A DNA stretch of 64,000 bases, from positions 16,125-80,124 of the forward strand of contig JAKQTR010000009.1 of the NCBI GenBank assembly GCA_029562975.1, read 5' to 3'. Of the stretch, positions 8,001-17,338 are shown in pieces. A model generated the notes under the pieces. That model did no database searches, was not told the origin of the DNA, and saw nothing but the letters and a program-made list of their open reading frames with translations. The first letter of the stretch is position 1, and each line of letters opens with the position of its first letter. This stretch comes from Acidobacteriota bacterium. GTDB lineage: Bacteria; Acidobacteriota; Vicinamibacteria; Vicinamibacterales; JAKQTR01. Position numbers and translations under genes: made by a program.

Positions 8001-9298
8001 GCACGTACGTCACGACGTCGTACACGCTGGCCGCGATGGTCGCGGCCTTCACCCTGAGCAGCTGGCGGTTCAAGTCGCCGGAGCTGGCGATGGTCGTCAC
8101 CGCGCTGGTGGGGGCGCTCGTCGCCGGCCTTGGGTTCCCGGCGCACCTCTTCGTCGAGGGCACGTTCACCTTCCTCGACCTCGCCTTCATCTTCATCACC
8201 GCGTGCGTGTTCATGAACGCCTACTCGGAGGTGGGCGCGATGAACGCGCTCGTGCGGGCGATGGTGACGAGGCTGTCCCGATGGAAGTGGCTGCTCCTGA
8301 TGGTGCTGGCCGCCCTCATGCTCATCCCCGGCGCGCTGACGGGAGCGGGCGTCGTGTCCGTGCTGGTCGTCGGCGGCCTCGTGGCGGCCGTCCTGCGCCT
8401 GATGGGCCTCGCCGAGCAGCGCGTCGCCGCGTTCGTGTTCATGCTGGGCATCCTGTCGGCCGTCGCGCCGCCCATCAACGTCTGGGCGATGCTCATGGCC
8501 GCCGGCGCGAACATGCCCTACGTCGGGTTCGACTGGGTGCTGCTGGTGCCCGTGCTGGCCGTCGCGGCGGCGACCGTCGTCTACCTCGGGTGGGGCGCGG
8601 TGCCGCAGTCGAAGGAGGCCATCCTGGCGGGCCTCCCGCCGCTCTCCCCGAAGATGACCTGGTGGCGGGCGGCGGTGCCCCTCGGCATCCTCCTCGCCCT
8701 GGCCCTGGCGTCGAAGTACGCCGCGTTCGCGATCCCGACGCTGGGCTTCCCGCTGATCTTTATCGTCTGCACGATCGCGACCGTGGCGATCGACCCGGAG
8801 CGCCGCCCGTTCGGCCGCTGGCTCGCGGTGACGAACGACACCGTCGAACAGGTCTTCCCGCTCGTGGCGACGATGGTGAGCGTGGGCGTGCTCGTGAACA
8901 TCCTGGCCGCGACCGGCGTGCGCGGCCTCATCGCGATCAGCTTCGTCGCGCTGCCGATCGTCGGCATCTACGCGACGTCGCTCTTCGTCTGCCCGATGGC
9001 GCAGGGCGCGCTCGGGTTCGGGAGCGCCGTTATCCTCGGGACGCCACTGATCTTCGTCTTCAACGCCGTCGGGGCCAACGTCACAGTCGTGGCGGCGGCG
9101 TTCAGCATGCTGTTCGCCCTCGGCGACTGCCTGCCCCCGTCGCGGATCGTGGGCAGGACCGCCATCGAAACGGTGGGCTACAAGGGCACCTACGCGTCGT
9201 TCCTGAGGGCGACAACGGTGCCGTGGCTCATCATGGGCGCGGTGGCGCTGGCGATGTTGATCTTTCCGGGGAAGGTCGCGTTTCTCGTGAAGTACTAG
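7997..9298 (+). CDS. TRAP-type large permease (DctM-like) membrane protein
   Basis: A 433-aa polytopic protein with about 11-12 membrane segments and the DctM-like signatures GVVSVLVVGGLVAAVLRLMG, SAVAPPINVWAMLMAAGAN and, in the second half, FGSAVILGTPLIFVFNAVGAN. It fits the large permease of TRAP or C4-dicarboxylate carriers. The GTG start overlaps the DUF6305 stop (GTGA). No dctP or dctQ gene is present; a 57-residue membrane protein follows instead. The local genes suggest the cargo may be a dicarboxylic amino acid, acyl-amino acid or small peptide, but that is inference from neighbours. Confidence 0.85.
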   Translation: MSTYVTTSYTLAAMVAAFTLSSWRFKSPELAMVVTALVGALVAGLGFPAHLFVEGTFTFLDLAFIFITACVFMNAYSEVGAMNALVRAMVTRLSRWKWLLLMVLAALMLIPGALTGAGVVSVLVVGGLVAAVLRLMGLAEQRVAAFVFMLGILSAVAPPINVWAMLMAAGANMPYVGFDWVLLVPVLAVAAATVVYLGWGAVPQSKEAILAGLPPLSPKMTWWRAAVPLGILLALALASKYAAFAIPTLGFPLIFIVCTIATVAIDPERRPFGRWLAVTNDTVEQVFPLVATMVSVGVLVNILAATGVRGLIAISFVALPIVGIYATSLFVCPMAQGALGFGSAVILGTPLIFVFNAVGANVTVVAAAFSMLFALGDCLPPSRIVGRTAIETVGYKGTYASFLRATTVPWLIMGAVALAMLIFPGKVAFLVKY

Positions 9299-9404
9299 GC
9301 GCTGGGGGCCGGGCGCCAGGCGCCGGCCCGACAGGGGGCAAGACAGAATTCGGTCACGATCCGGAGCACCGGTCAGCCCGCGTGCATGGTATCAGTTGCC
9401 GCAT

Positions 9405-9430
9405 CCCGGATTCTGGATTCCGGATTCTGA
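9405..9430 (+). repeat. Degenerate ATTC-type tandem repeat
   Basis: Three imperfect copies of GGATTC(T/C)(G/C) lie in tandem just before the small membrane-protein gene. Similar strings lie before dnaX and after the DUF4203-like gene, in otherwise non-coding DNA. Confidence 0.55.
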
Positions 9431-9448
9431 TGAGTGAGCTCGCCGACC

Positions 9449-9622
9449 ATGATTCTGCTGCAGGAGATCATCCACCAGCTCTACTTCCTGATGTCGGCCG
9501 TCGTGGCCGTGCTGCTCGTCGGCCGGCTGTTCCGCCGGAAGACCCGCCCCGGCCTGGCCTACGACATCGTCTACGCGTACGCCCTCATCCCGTTTGTGCT
9601 CCGTGCGCTGCACATCAAGTGA
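9449..9622 (+). CDS. Small membrane protein of the TRAP-permease cluster
   Basis: A 57-aa protein with one hydrophobic segment (YFLMSAVVAVLLVG, about residues 9-23), a basic stretch RLFRRKTRPG, and a second weakly hydrophobic stretch. It could begin at ATG 9449 or at GTG 9434; ATG is preferred because it places the hydrophobic segment near the N-terminus. It sits between the TRAP-type permease and the M14 deacylase, 9 nt from the latter. It could be a small accessory subunit of the permease, taking the place of DctQ. I recognise no named family. Confidence 0.65.
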   Translation: MILLQEIIHQLYFLMSAVVAVLLVGRLFRRKTRPGLAYDIVYAYALIPFVLRALHIK

Positions 9623-9631
9623 GGTGACGAG

Positions 9632-10843
9632 GTGAGCCGGGTGCGGGGAGAGCGGCAGGCCGGACCGGCGGCCGAACGGGCGGCGCGGGGGCTGCTGGCG
9701 AGGCGCCTCGGGCTGCTCGCGGCCGCCATCGCCCTGATGGTCGCCGGATCGAGGGACATCCGCGCGCTGCGCGCGGATCGCGAGACCGTCGTCGTGTCCG
9801 AGGCCCTGACGAGGCGGGTGCCCCTCAGCACGTACTTCGACGGGATCCGCGGGACCCTCATGGACACGCCCGTCTTCCTGTTCGACTCGGGCGTGCCGGG
9901 CGGGTCCGTGCTCATCCTGGCAGGGACGCACGCCTACGAGCCGGCGAGCCCGGTGATGGCCTACGTCGTGATGGAGAACATCGCCGTGACGAAGGGCCGG
10001 GTGTTCGTGATTCCGCGGGCGAACCCGAGCGCGTCGCGGCTGGGCATGCTCGGGAACGCCTATCCGCCGTTCTTCCGCGTGAAGACGCCGTGGGGCGAGA
10101 AGCGGTACCGGATCGGCGACCGCGAGACCCACCCGCTCGAGCAGTGGCCGGACCCGTTCACGTTCGTGCACTACCCGTCGAGGCAGAACCTGGCGTACCA
10201 GGACAGCCGCAACATGAACCGGACGTTTCCCGGCCGGCCCGACGGCAACCTGACGGAGCGCGCCTCGTACGCGGTCAGCGAGCTCATCCGCCGCGAGCGG
10301 ATCGACATGACCATCGACGTCCACGAGGCGTCCATGGGGTACCCCGTCGTCAGCACCTACGTGTGCCACGAGCGCGCGGAGGACATGTGCATGATGGCGG
10401 CGATGGTGCTGTCGGCCGAGCAGTTCCCGATGAAGACGGAGACGTCGCCGAAATCGCTCCGCGGCCTGACGCACCGCGAGGTCGGCGACTACACGCAGAG
10501 CTTCGCCGTGCTCATGGAGACGCCCGAACCGTTCATCGACAAGTTCGTGGGGCCGATGACCGAGGAGCTGATGCTGACGGGCCGCGACGAGTTCATGCAG
10601 ACGGCGGCCGATCGGGGCCTGCTCTACGCGGACTACGACATCAAGACCGGCGCGACGCTCGACTACCGCGTGGGGCGGCACCTCGCGGGCGCGGCGGAGG
10701 TCATCAGGCAGATGGGCGAGTTCCATCCCGAGAAGCGGATCGAGGCCTCCTGGCCGGGCTACGCCGACATCATGAAGCACGGCGTGGGGTTCTACCTGCA
10801 CGACCCGGCGAAGGCGGACGCGCGGCGGGTGTTCGTCAACTAG
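9632..10843 (+). CDS. Succinylglutamate desuccinylase/aspartoacylase family (M14-like) protein
   Basis: A 403-aa zinc hydrolase of the AstE/AspA group. The zinc site is visible as H100-x-x-E103 (AGTHAYEPAS) and H231-E232 (DVHEASMG), with the family NRTFPG loop near residue 197. An N-terminal hydrophobic stretch (about residues 24-38) suggests membrane anchoring or export. The GTG start is supported by GAGGTGACGAG just upstream. Family enzymes remove acyl groups from acyl-amino acids. Placement after the DUF6305/TRAP genes and before a dipeptidase suggests it processes what the transporter brings in, or acts on substrate before uptake. Confidence 0.85.
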   Translation: MSRVRGERQAGPAAERAARGLLARRLGLLAAAIALMVAGSRDIRALRADRETVVVSEALTRRVPLSTYFDGIRGTLMDTPVFLFDSGVPGGSVLILAGTHAYEPASPVMAYVVMENIAVTKGRVFVIPRANPSASRLGMLGNAYPPFFRVKTPWGEKRYRIGDRETHPLEQWPDPFTFVHYPSRQNLAYQDSRNMNRTFPGRPDGNLTERASYAVSELIRRERIDMTIDVHEASMGYPVVSTYVCHERAEDMCMMAAMVLSAEQFPMKTETSPKSLRGLTHREVGDYTQSFAVLMETPEPFIDKFVGPMTEELMLTGRDEFMQTAADRGLLYADYDIKTGATLDYRVGRHLAGAAEVIRQMGEFHPEKRIEASWPGYADIMKHGVGFYLHDPAKADARRVFVN

Positions 10844-10985
10844 GGCGGGGACAAGGGACCGGCCCGCCTTTGCCGAAGCCAGCCGGTCGGCTCGCGGAGG
10901 CGGGAGCAACGGGTGGAGCCGACACCCGGGGTTCGGAATGCGGAACGGGGGCCGGGGCTCCAGCGCCGGCGGACAGGAGACAGTC

Positions 10986-12581
10986 ATGAACACGCGCTCG
11001 CGGGTGACGGCGTGGCTGATGACGGCGATCGTCGTGCTGCAGTGGGGGCCGGCGCTCGACGCGTGCACGATCCTGGGCGTGGGCAGGAAGGCCACCGCCG
11101 ACGGATCCACCTTCGTGGCGCACAACGACGACTCGAGCGTGGCCGACTACCCTTTGCGCATCGTGCCGGCCGCCGACTGGCCCGAGGGCGCGAAGCGCAA
11201 GATCGTCGCCAACGGCCATACGCGCGAGGGCGGCAACGTGCTCGGGGAGATCCCGCAGGTGCCCCACACGTACCGGTACTTCATGTCGCGCTACTCCTTC
11301 ATGAACGAGAAGGGCGTGGCCATCACCGAGTCCACCTTCGGCATCGACACGAGCACGGACTACGGCAAGAAGCTCCGCGACGTGATGTACACGAAGGGCG
11401 ACGGCCTCATCGATTGCTGGATGGCGCAGGACGTCGCCCTCGAGCGCGCCGCCACCGCCCGCGAGGCGGTGCGGATCATGGGCGATCTCGTCAACGAGTT
11501 CGGCTTCCTCACCGAGACCGGCGGCGGCGGCGAGGTGATGACCGTCACGGACGGCAGCGAGCTGTGGGTCGCCGAGTTCTACGGCCGGGACATCTGGGCG
11601 GCCGTGCGCGTCCCTGACGACCACCTGTTCGTCGGCGCGAACCGCGCCCGCATCGGCGAGATCGACCTCGCCGACACGGCCAACGTGATGGCGTCTCCGA
11701 AGCTCGTGTCCTTCGCCGTGGAGCAGGGGTGGTTCGATCCGAAGGCCGGCAAGCCGTTCGTCGTGAACAAGACCTACGCGCCCGACAACGGGATCGGCCT
11801 GACGCGGCGCGAGTGGCGCGTCATCGACCTGGTCGCGCCCTCCCTGAAGCTGTCCGCCAGCCTCGAGGACTACCCGTTCTCCGTGAAGCCCGAGCGGCTG
11901 CTCACCATCGAGGACCTGCGGGCGATCCAGTCCGACTACTACGAGGGGACGCCGTACGACCTGACGAAGGGCCCGGCGGCCGGCCCGTGGGGCAACCCGA
12001 TCCGCTACGGCAATCGGGGCGCGAAGGGGGCCTTCGAGCGCGCCATCAACACGATGCGCACCTACTACCTCCACATCGGCCAGGTGAACGCCTCGCTTCC
12101 CGAGCCCTTCCGCGGCACGAGCTGGTTCGGCTACGGCGCGCCCGACACCTCCTACCTGACGCCGCTCTGGCCGGCGATGAACGAGCTGCCGGCGCATCTG
12201 GGCCGGGGCGACCGCTACGGCCCCTTCGATCGCGAGTCGGGCTTCTGGACGAATATCTACGTGCAGCAGATGGCGGAGCTGCACTACAACGAGGCCATCA
12301 AGCACGTGCGGGCGGCCCGCGAGCCGCGGCTGAGCATGCTCTACGCCCTCACCCCGCGGGTGCTCGAGGCCGCGGCGCAGATGTACGCGAAGGACCCGAA
12401 GGGCGCCATCAACCTGATCACGCAGTACGGTTGCGCCAACGCCGTCGCCTGGCAGCAGGACTGGCTCAGGCTGGGCGACACGCTGCTCGGCAAGTACGCC
12501 ATGGGCATGGTGGACGGGCACCCGACCGGCTATCCGCAGTGGTGGAACGAAGTGATCGGCTACAAGCCCCTGGTGCGGTAG
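10986..12581 (+). CDS. C69 (U34-type) family dipeptidase
   Basis: A 531-aa peptidase of the C69 family. The signal peptide ends at about Ala26, exposing Cys27 (DACTILGVGRKATADGS), which is the expected N-terminal nucleophile after cleavage. The block SMFVAHND-type stretch (here STFVAHNDD) follows, as in family members. The rest contains the usual acidic and aromatic core, with segments such as GVAITESTFGI and WVAEFYGRDIW. The ATG at 10986 is chosen because GGAGACAGTC precedes it and the signal peptide starts there. It lies 142 nt after the M14 deacylase and probably completes the peptide-processing cluster. Exact specificity is unknown. Confidence 0.88.
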   Translation: MNTRSRVTAWLMTAIVVLQWGPALDACTILGVGRKATADGSTFVAHNDDSSVADYPLRIVPAADWPEGAKRKIVANGHTREGGNVLGEIPQVPHTYRYFMSRYSFMNEKGVAITESTFGIDTSTDYGKKLRDVMYTKGDGLIDCWMAQDVALERAATAREAVRIMGDLVNEFGFLTETGGGGEVMTVTDGSELWVAEFYGRDIWAAVRVPDDHLFVGANRARIGEIDLADTANVMASPKLVSFAVEQGWFDPKAGKPFVVNKTYAPDNGIGLTRREWRVIDLVAPSLKLSASLEDYPFSVKPERLLTIEDLRAIQSDYYEGTPYDLTKGPAAGPWGNPIRYGNRGAKGAFERAINTMRTYYLHIGQVNASLPEPFRGTSWFGYGAPDTSYLTPLWPAMNELPAHLGRGDRYGPFDRESGFWTNIYVQQMAELHYNEAIKHVRAAREPRLSMLYALTPRVLEAAAQMYAKDPKGAINLITQYGCANAVAWQQDWLRLGDTLLGKYAMGMVDGHPTGYPQWWNEVIGYKPLVR

Positions 12582-12684
12582 CGCCACCCGCGCCGCGCCG
12601 GGTCGCGCGGCGGGCCTTCCGGCGGCGGCCGCAGCGAAGGCCCCGCGGCCGGATTCCGGGCCCCCGATGGAGAGGCACAGGCGC

Positions 12685-13761
12685 ATGGAGAACGCACTGA
12701 CCGTCGTCGTCGTCGGATGCGGCAACATGGGCTCCGAGCACGCCCGCGCGTACCGCGCCGACCCGGGCTTCAACCTGGTTGGGCTCGTGGACCGCGTCCC
12801 GGAGGTGCGCCGGCGACTGGCCGCCGACCTCGGCGCCGTCCCGGAGTACGACGATCTCGGCACGGCGCTCGCCGGCGCAGCGCCGGACTGCGTCGCGATC
12901 TGCACGTATCCCGATACGCACGCCGCGCTGACGCTGCAGGCCTTCGAGGCCGGCTGCCACGTCTTCGTCGAGAAGCCCATCGCCGCCACGGTGGCCGAGG
13001 CCGAAGCCGTGGTGGGCGCGGCGAGGCGGACCGGGCGCAAGCTCGTCGTCGGGTACATCCTGCGGCACCACCCGTCCTGGCTGAAGTTCATCGAGCTGGC
13101 CCGCACGCTCGGCAAGCCGCTCGTCATGCGCATGAACCTCAACCAGCAGAGCGCCGGGTCCGCGTGGGCCACGCACAAGAGCCTCATGCAGTCGATGTCG
13201 CCCATCGTCGATTGCGGCGTGCACTACGTGGACGTGATGTGCCAGATGACCGGCTCCACGCCCGTGCGGGTGAGCGCGATCGGCGCGCGGCTCACCGAGG
13301 ACATCCCGCCCGGCATGTACAGTTACGGCCAGCTGCAGGTCGTGTTCGCGGACGGCTCCGTCGGCTGGTACGAAGCCGGCTGGGGCCCGATGATGAGCGA
13401 GACCGCCTTCTTCGTGAAAGACGTGGTCGGGCCCCTGGGCTCGGTCAGCATCACGTCGGCGCCCGGGAGCGGCGGGAAGGCGTCGGCGGACACGAGCTCG
13501 CACACGAAGGCGGAGTCGCTCCTGCTGCACCACGCGGGCCTCGACCGGCACGGAGCGTTCGAGCGGAAGGACGAGATCGTCGAACTGGCGGACGAGCCGG
13601 ATCACCTGGAGTTGTGCGCGCGCGAGCAGCGCTACTTCCGCCGCGCCATCATCGACGACCTGGACCTTGCGCCGCACCTGGCCGACGCCGTCAACAGCCT
13701 GCGGATTGTCCTGGCCGCGGACGAGTCGGTGAGGACGGGGCGCACGGTCGAGCTGCGCTAG
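12685..13761 (+). CDS. Gfo/Idh/MocA family oxidoreductase
   Basis: A 358-aa NAD(P)-dependent dehydrogenase. The Rossmann motif VVVVGCGNMGSEHA lies at residues 7-20 and the family EKPI motif (HVFVEKPIAATV) near residue 95. The C-terminal half contains VDCGVHYVDVMCQMTG, which carries the conserved catalytic-site histidine of the family. ATG 12685 is preferred over 12667 because AGAGG lies 9 nt upstream of it. It has no signal sequence, so it is cytosolic, unlike the Tat-type homologues elsewhere in the window. It is followed by an SGNH hydrolase 45 nt downstream. Substrate cannot be predicted; inositol, sugar acids or 3-keto sugars are the family range. Confidence 0.88.
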   Translation: MENALTVVVVGCGNMGSEHARAYRADPGFNLVGLVDRVPEVRRRLAADLGAVPEYDDLGTALAGAAPDCVAICTYPDTHAALTLQAFEAGCHVFVEKPIAATVAEAEAVVGAARRTGRKLVVGYILRHHPSWLKFIELARTLGKPLVMRMNLNQQSAGSAWATHKSLMQSMSPIVDCGVHYVDVMCQMTGSTPVRVSAIGARLTEDIPPGMYSYGQLQVVFADGSVGWYEAGWGPMMSETAFFVKDVVGPLGSVSITSAPGSGGKASADTSSHTKAESLLLHHAGLDRHGAFERKDEIVELADEPDHLELCAREQRYFRRAIIDDLDLAPHLADAVNSLRIVLAADESVRTGRTVELR

Positions 13762-13806
13762 CGCGGCTGCCGTCCGCCGGACGGCGGCCAGGCAGGGAGG
13801 AACACC

Positions 13807-14607
13807 GTGAGAACGAGACTGCTCGCCGCGGCCGCCGTGTTGACGGCCGCCACCGCCGGTGCGCAGGCGCTGCCTCCTGCCGCCCCGCAGGGCCCGCCCG
13901 CGCTGCCCTCGTGCGCGGAGCTGGCCGCGGCCGTCCAGGCGGCTGCGCGCAACGACGCGCGGTTGCAGGACTGGGCCGCACTCGGCCGCTACCGCGAGGC
14001 CAACCGGCTGCTGGCCCCGCCCGCCGCAGGCGAAGCCCGCGTCGTCTTCATGGGCGACTCGATTACGGACTCGTGGCCGCAGCCGAGGTTCGGCGCCTTC
14101 TTTCCGGGCAAGCCCTACCTCGGCCGGGGCATCAGCGGCCAGACGACGCCGCAGATGCTCATCCGGTTCAGGCCCGATGTGATCGACCTTCAGGCAAAGG
14201 TCGTGGTCGTCCTGGCCGGCACGAACGACATCGCCGGCAACACCGGGCCGATGACCGACGAGCAGATCGCCGGCAACCTCGCTTCGATGGCGGAGCTGGC
14301 CCGCGCGCACGGCATCCGCGTCGTCTTCTCGAGCATCCTGCCCACGAGCGACTACCACGCCCGGCCGGGAGAGGTTCCGCAGACGACGAGGCGGCCGATG
14401 GCGCGCATCACCGCGCTGAACGCGTGGATGAAGGACTACGCGGCCAGGAACGGCCACGTCTACCTGGACTACTTCTCCGCGATGATCGATGAGCGGGGCC
14501 TCCTGCGGGCGGAACTCAGCGAAGACGACTTGCACCCGAACGCGGAAGGCTACGCCGTCATGGCGCCGCTCGCGGAGGCAGCCATCCAGGCGGCGCTCAC
14601 GCGTTAG
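13807..14607 (+). CDS. Exported SGNH/GDSL hydrolase
   Basis: A 266-aa esterase or lipase-like enzyme with a signal peptide (about residues 1-20, ending AGAQ). The four SGNH blocks are present: GDSIT with Ser85, a glycine block GRGISGQTT, the GTNDIAG block and the DDLHPNAEGY block with the Asp-His pair. This complete set supports an active hydrolase. GTG is the likely start, preceded by GCAGGGAGGAACACC. Family members deacetylate carbohydrates or cleave short acyl esters. The gene is 45 nt downstream of the Gfo/Idh/MocA gene and may be co-transcribed with it. Confidence 0.88.
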   Translation: MRTRLLAAAAVLTAATAGAQALPPAAPQGPPALPSCAELAAAVQAAARNDARLQDWAALGRYREANRLLAPPAAGEARVVFMGDSITDSWPQPRFGAFFPGKPYLGRGISGQTTPQMLIRFRPDVIDLQAKVVVVLAGTNDIAGNTGPMTDEQIAGNLASMAELARAHGIRVVFSSILPTSDYHARPGEVPQTTRRPMARITALNAWMKDYAARNGHVYLDYFSAMIDERGLLRAELSEDDLHPNAEGYAVMAPLAEAAIQAALTR

Positions 14608-14621
14608 CCGAAGAACCCGAA

Positions 14622-14696
14622 GGGGTCGGGACGGATTTCGCGAGGCGACAAAACCGTCTTACATTCTTGGTCGTTTGCGGAATTCGTCCCGACCCC
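14622..14696. repeat. Palindromic-ended repeat (REP/MITE-like)
   Basis: The left end GGGGTCGGGACGGATT and the right end AATTCGTCCCGACCCC are inverted with 15 of 16 positions matching, enclosing about 43 nt. The end sequence resembles that of the element at 45076-45212. Such GGGGTC-ended palindromes occur widely and are often attributed to REP-associated transposases; no such transposase is in the window. The right end lies 13 nt before the helicase start codon. Confidence 0.75.
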
Positions 14697-14709
14697 GTAC
14701 GCTGGGCGG

Positions 14710-17274
14710 ATGGCGGTGCTGCTCGGCGACTACTTCCCGGCCGATCCCGACGCGCCCTCTGACGCGCTGCTCGAGTGCTTCCTCGACTACGTCGCCGACA
14801 AGGGCCTCACGCTCTACCCGGCCCAGGAGGAGGCCATTCTCGAGCTGCTCGAGGAAAAGAACGTCATCTTGAACACCCCCACCGGGTCCGGCAAGTCCCT
14901 GGTGGCCTCGGCCATGCTCTTCGCCTCCCTGGCGCGCGGCCAGCGCGCCGTCTACACGTGCCCCATCAAGGCGCTGGTGAACGAGAAGTGGATGGCGCTC
15001 TGCCGCGACTTCGGGCCCGACGAGGTGGGGCTGTCCACGGGCGACGCGTCGGTCAACCGCGACGCGCCGATCCTGTGCTGCACCGCCGAGGTCCTCGGCA
15101 ACATCGCGCTCCGCGAGGGGGAGAACGCGGCGATCGACAACGTGGTGATGGACGAGTTCCACTGGTACGCCGACCGCGACCGCGGCGTGGCGTGGCAGAC
15201 GCCGCTCCTGACCCTGCCGCACACGCGGTTCCTCCTGATGTCGGCCACCCTGGGCGACACGCGGTTCTTCGAGCGGGCGCTGACGGCTCTCAATGGGCGC
15301 CCCACCGCGAGCGTGACGTCGGACCTGCGCCCGGTGCCCCTCGACTACGCGTACGCCGAGATCCCGCTCGCCCGCACCCTCGAGAAGCTGGCGGAGGAGG
15401 CCAGGACGCCGGCCTACGTCGTGCACTTCACGCAGGCGGATGCGGCGTCGAGCGCGCAGGACTTCACGAGCCTGAAGATCTGCACGCGGGAGGAGAAGGC
15501 CGCCCTGGCCGCGGCGGTGTCGGGCTTCGAGTTCACGAGCCCCTACGGGTCGGAGATCCGCAAGTGGCTGCGCCACGGCATCGGCCTGCACCACGCCGGG
15601 CTGCTGCCCAAGTACCGCGTGCTCGTGGAGCAGCTCGCGCAGCAGGGCCTGCTCAAGATCATCTGCGGGACCGACACCCTGGGCGTCGGCATCAACGTGC
15701 CGATCCGCACCGTCGTCTTCACGCGGCTGTGCAAGTTCGACGGGCGGAAGACCGCGATCCTCAGCGCCCGCGACTTCCACCAGATCGCGGGGCGGGCCGG
15801 CCGCAAGGGCTTCGACGAGCGGGGCCACGTCGTCGTGCAGGCCCCCGAGCACGTCATCGAGAACATCAAGCTCAGCGAGAAGGCGGCGCGCGAGGGCAAG
15901 CGGGTCACGAAGCGGAAGCCGCCGGAGCACAACTTCGTCAACTGGGACCTGAACACGTTCACGCGCCTCATCGGCGCGCAGCCCGAGCAGCTGGTGTCGC
16001 GGTTCCAGGTGTCCCACGGCATGCTGCTGAACGTCCTCAGCCGCCGCGGCGACGGCTGCCGCGCGATGCAGCGCCTGATCCGCGACTGCCACGAGCCGGA
16101 CGCCGCCAAGAAGGCGCACCGCAGGCGCGCGTGGCAGCTCTTCCGCGCTCTGGTGGAGCGGAGGATCGTCGAGATCGTGCCCCGGACCGAGGACGGATCG
16201 ACGCTGCGGGTGAACGTCGAGCTGCAGGACGACTTCTCGATGGACCAGACGCTCTCGCTCTACCTGCTCGAGACGATCCCGCTGCTCGACGCGGCCTCGC
16301 CGACCTACGCCCTCGACGTGCTGACGCTGGTCGAGTCGATCCTCGAGAATCCCGAGATCATCCTGCGGCGCCAGCTCGACAGGATCAAGGACCGCGCCGT
16401 GGCGCAGATGAAGGCCGACGGCATGGAGTACGAGCAGCGGATGGAGGAGCTGGAGAAGCTCGAGTACCCGAAGCCGCTCGCCGACTTCATCGACGCGACC
16501 TTCAGCGCCTTCGCCGACCGCCATCCGTGGGTGGGCGGCGAGGACATCCGCCCCAAGTCCATCGCGCGCGAGATGTTCGAGCAGTACCGCTCCTTCGCCG
16601 AGTACGTCTACGACTACGAGCTGCAGCGGTCCGAGGGGCTGCTCCTGCGCCACCTCAACAGCGTCTACAAGGTGCTCAGCCAGACCGTGCCCGACGGCGC
16701 GAAGTCGGACGAGGTGCGGGACATGGAGGCGTACCTGCGGCTGCTGCTCTCGGCGGTGGACTCCAGCCTGGCCGACGAGTGGGAACGCATGCGCGATCCG
16801 GACTACCAGCCGCACGGCGCCGGAGCCCGGCCCGGCCCGGACGTCAAGCCGCCCGGGCCCGCCGCGGCCCGCGAGGGCGTCACGCGCGATCGGAAGGCCT
16901 TCCTGGCGGCCGTGCGCGCGCGCCTCTTCACGTTCCTCCGCGCGTGGTGGGTCGGCGACCACGCCGGCGCGCTGGCGGCGCTCGATGGGACCGGCGACGG
17001 CGGCGGCGGCGAGTGGACCGCGGACCGCCTCGAGGCGGCCAGGGCCGGCTATCGCGCCGAGCACGGCCCGCTCCGCTTCGATCCGGAGGCGCGGAACCTG
17101 CGGCACACCCACGTGTCCGACGCGCCGGAGGGCGAGGCGCTCCGGGTCGAGCAGATGCTCGTCGATCCCGACATGCACAACGACTGGGTGGCGGAGTTCC
17201 GCGTCGACGTGGCCGCGTCGCGGGAAGCGGGGCGGCCCGTGCTCGCCCTCGTCCGCCTGGGCAGCCTCGCGTAG
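14710..17274 (+). CDS. Ski2-like DEAD/DEAH-box helicase with DUF3516 domain
   Basis: An 854-aa cytoplasmic RNA/DNA helicase. Core motifs: Walker A TPTGSGKS (residues 56-63), motif Ia [11 protein letters not shown], motif II as DEFH in [13 protein letters not shown], motif III MSATLGD and motif [13 protein letters not shown]. Motif II reads DEFH rather than DEAD or DEVH, which is normal in this subfamily. The C-terminal 400 residues match the DUF3516 extension. It begins 13 nt after the palindromic repeat, so expression may depend on sequence within that element. The likely role is RNA processing or repair; there is no local partner to refine this. Confidence 0.88.
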   Translation: MAVLLGDYFPADPDAPSDALLECFLDYVADKGLTLYPAQEEAILELLEEKNVILNTPTGSGKSLVASAMLFASLARGQRAVYTCPIKALVNEKWMALCRDFGPDEVGLSTGDASVNRDAPILCCTAEVLGNIALREGENAAIDNVVMDEFHWYADRDRGVAWQTPLLTLPHTRFLLMSATLGDTRFFERALTALNGRPTASVTSDLRPVPLDYAYAEIPLARTLEKLAEEARTPAYVVHFTQADAASSAQDFTSLKICTREEKAALAAAVSGFEFTSPYGSEIRKWLRHGIGLHHAGLLPKYRVLVEQLAQQGLLKIICGTDTLGVGINVPIRTVVFTRLCKFDGRKTAILSARDFHQIAGRAGRKGFDERGHVVVQAPEHVIENIKLSEKAAREGKRVTKRKPPEHNFVNWDLNTFTRLIGAQPEQLVSRFQVSHGMLLNVLSRRGDGCRAMQRLIRDCHEPDAAKKAHRRRAWQLFRALVERRIVEIVPRTEDGSTLRVNVELQDDFSMDQTLSLYLLETIPLLDAASPTYALDVLTLVESILENPEIILRRQLDRIKDRAVAQMKADGMEYEQRMEELEKLEYPKPLADFIDATFSAFADRHPWVGGEDIRPKSIAREMFEQYRSFAEYVYDYELQRSEGLLLRHLNSVYKVLSQTVPDGAKSDEVRDMEAYLRLLLSAVDSSLADEWERMRDPDYQPHGAGARPGPDVKPPGPAAAREGVTRDRKAFLAAVRARLFTFLRAWWVGDHAGALAALDGTGDGGGGEWTADRLEAARAGYRAEHGPLRFDPEARNLRHTHVSDAPEGEALRVEQMLVDPDMHNDWVAEFRVDVAASREAGRPVLALVRLGSLA

Positions 17275-17326
17275 CCCGGAGGCGCCGCGCCGGCCGGCCG
17301 TCCGAGCCGGCGCGGCGCGGGCGGGG

Positions 17327-17332
17327 TAAGAT
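17327..17332 (+). promoter_or_regulatory. -10 hexamer TAAGAT for a leaderless gene
   Basis: TAAGAT ends 6 nt before the ATG at 17339. Initiation at the usual 6-8 nt after the hexamer would fall on the start codon. No -35 match is evident. Confidence 0.5.
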
Positions 17333-17338
17333 GTCCGG

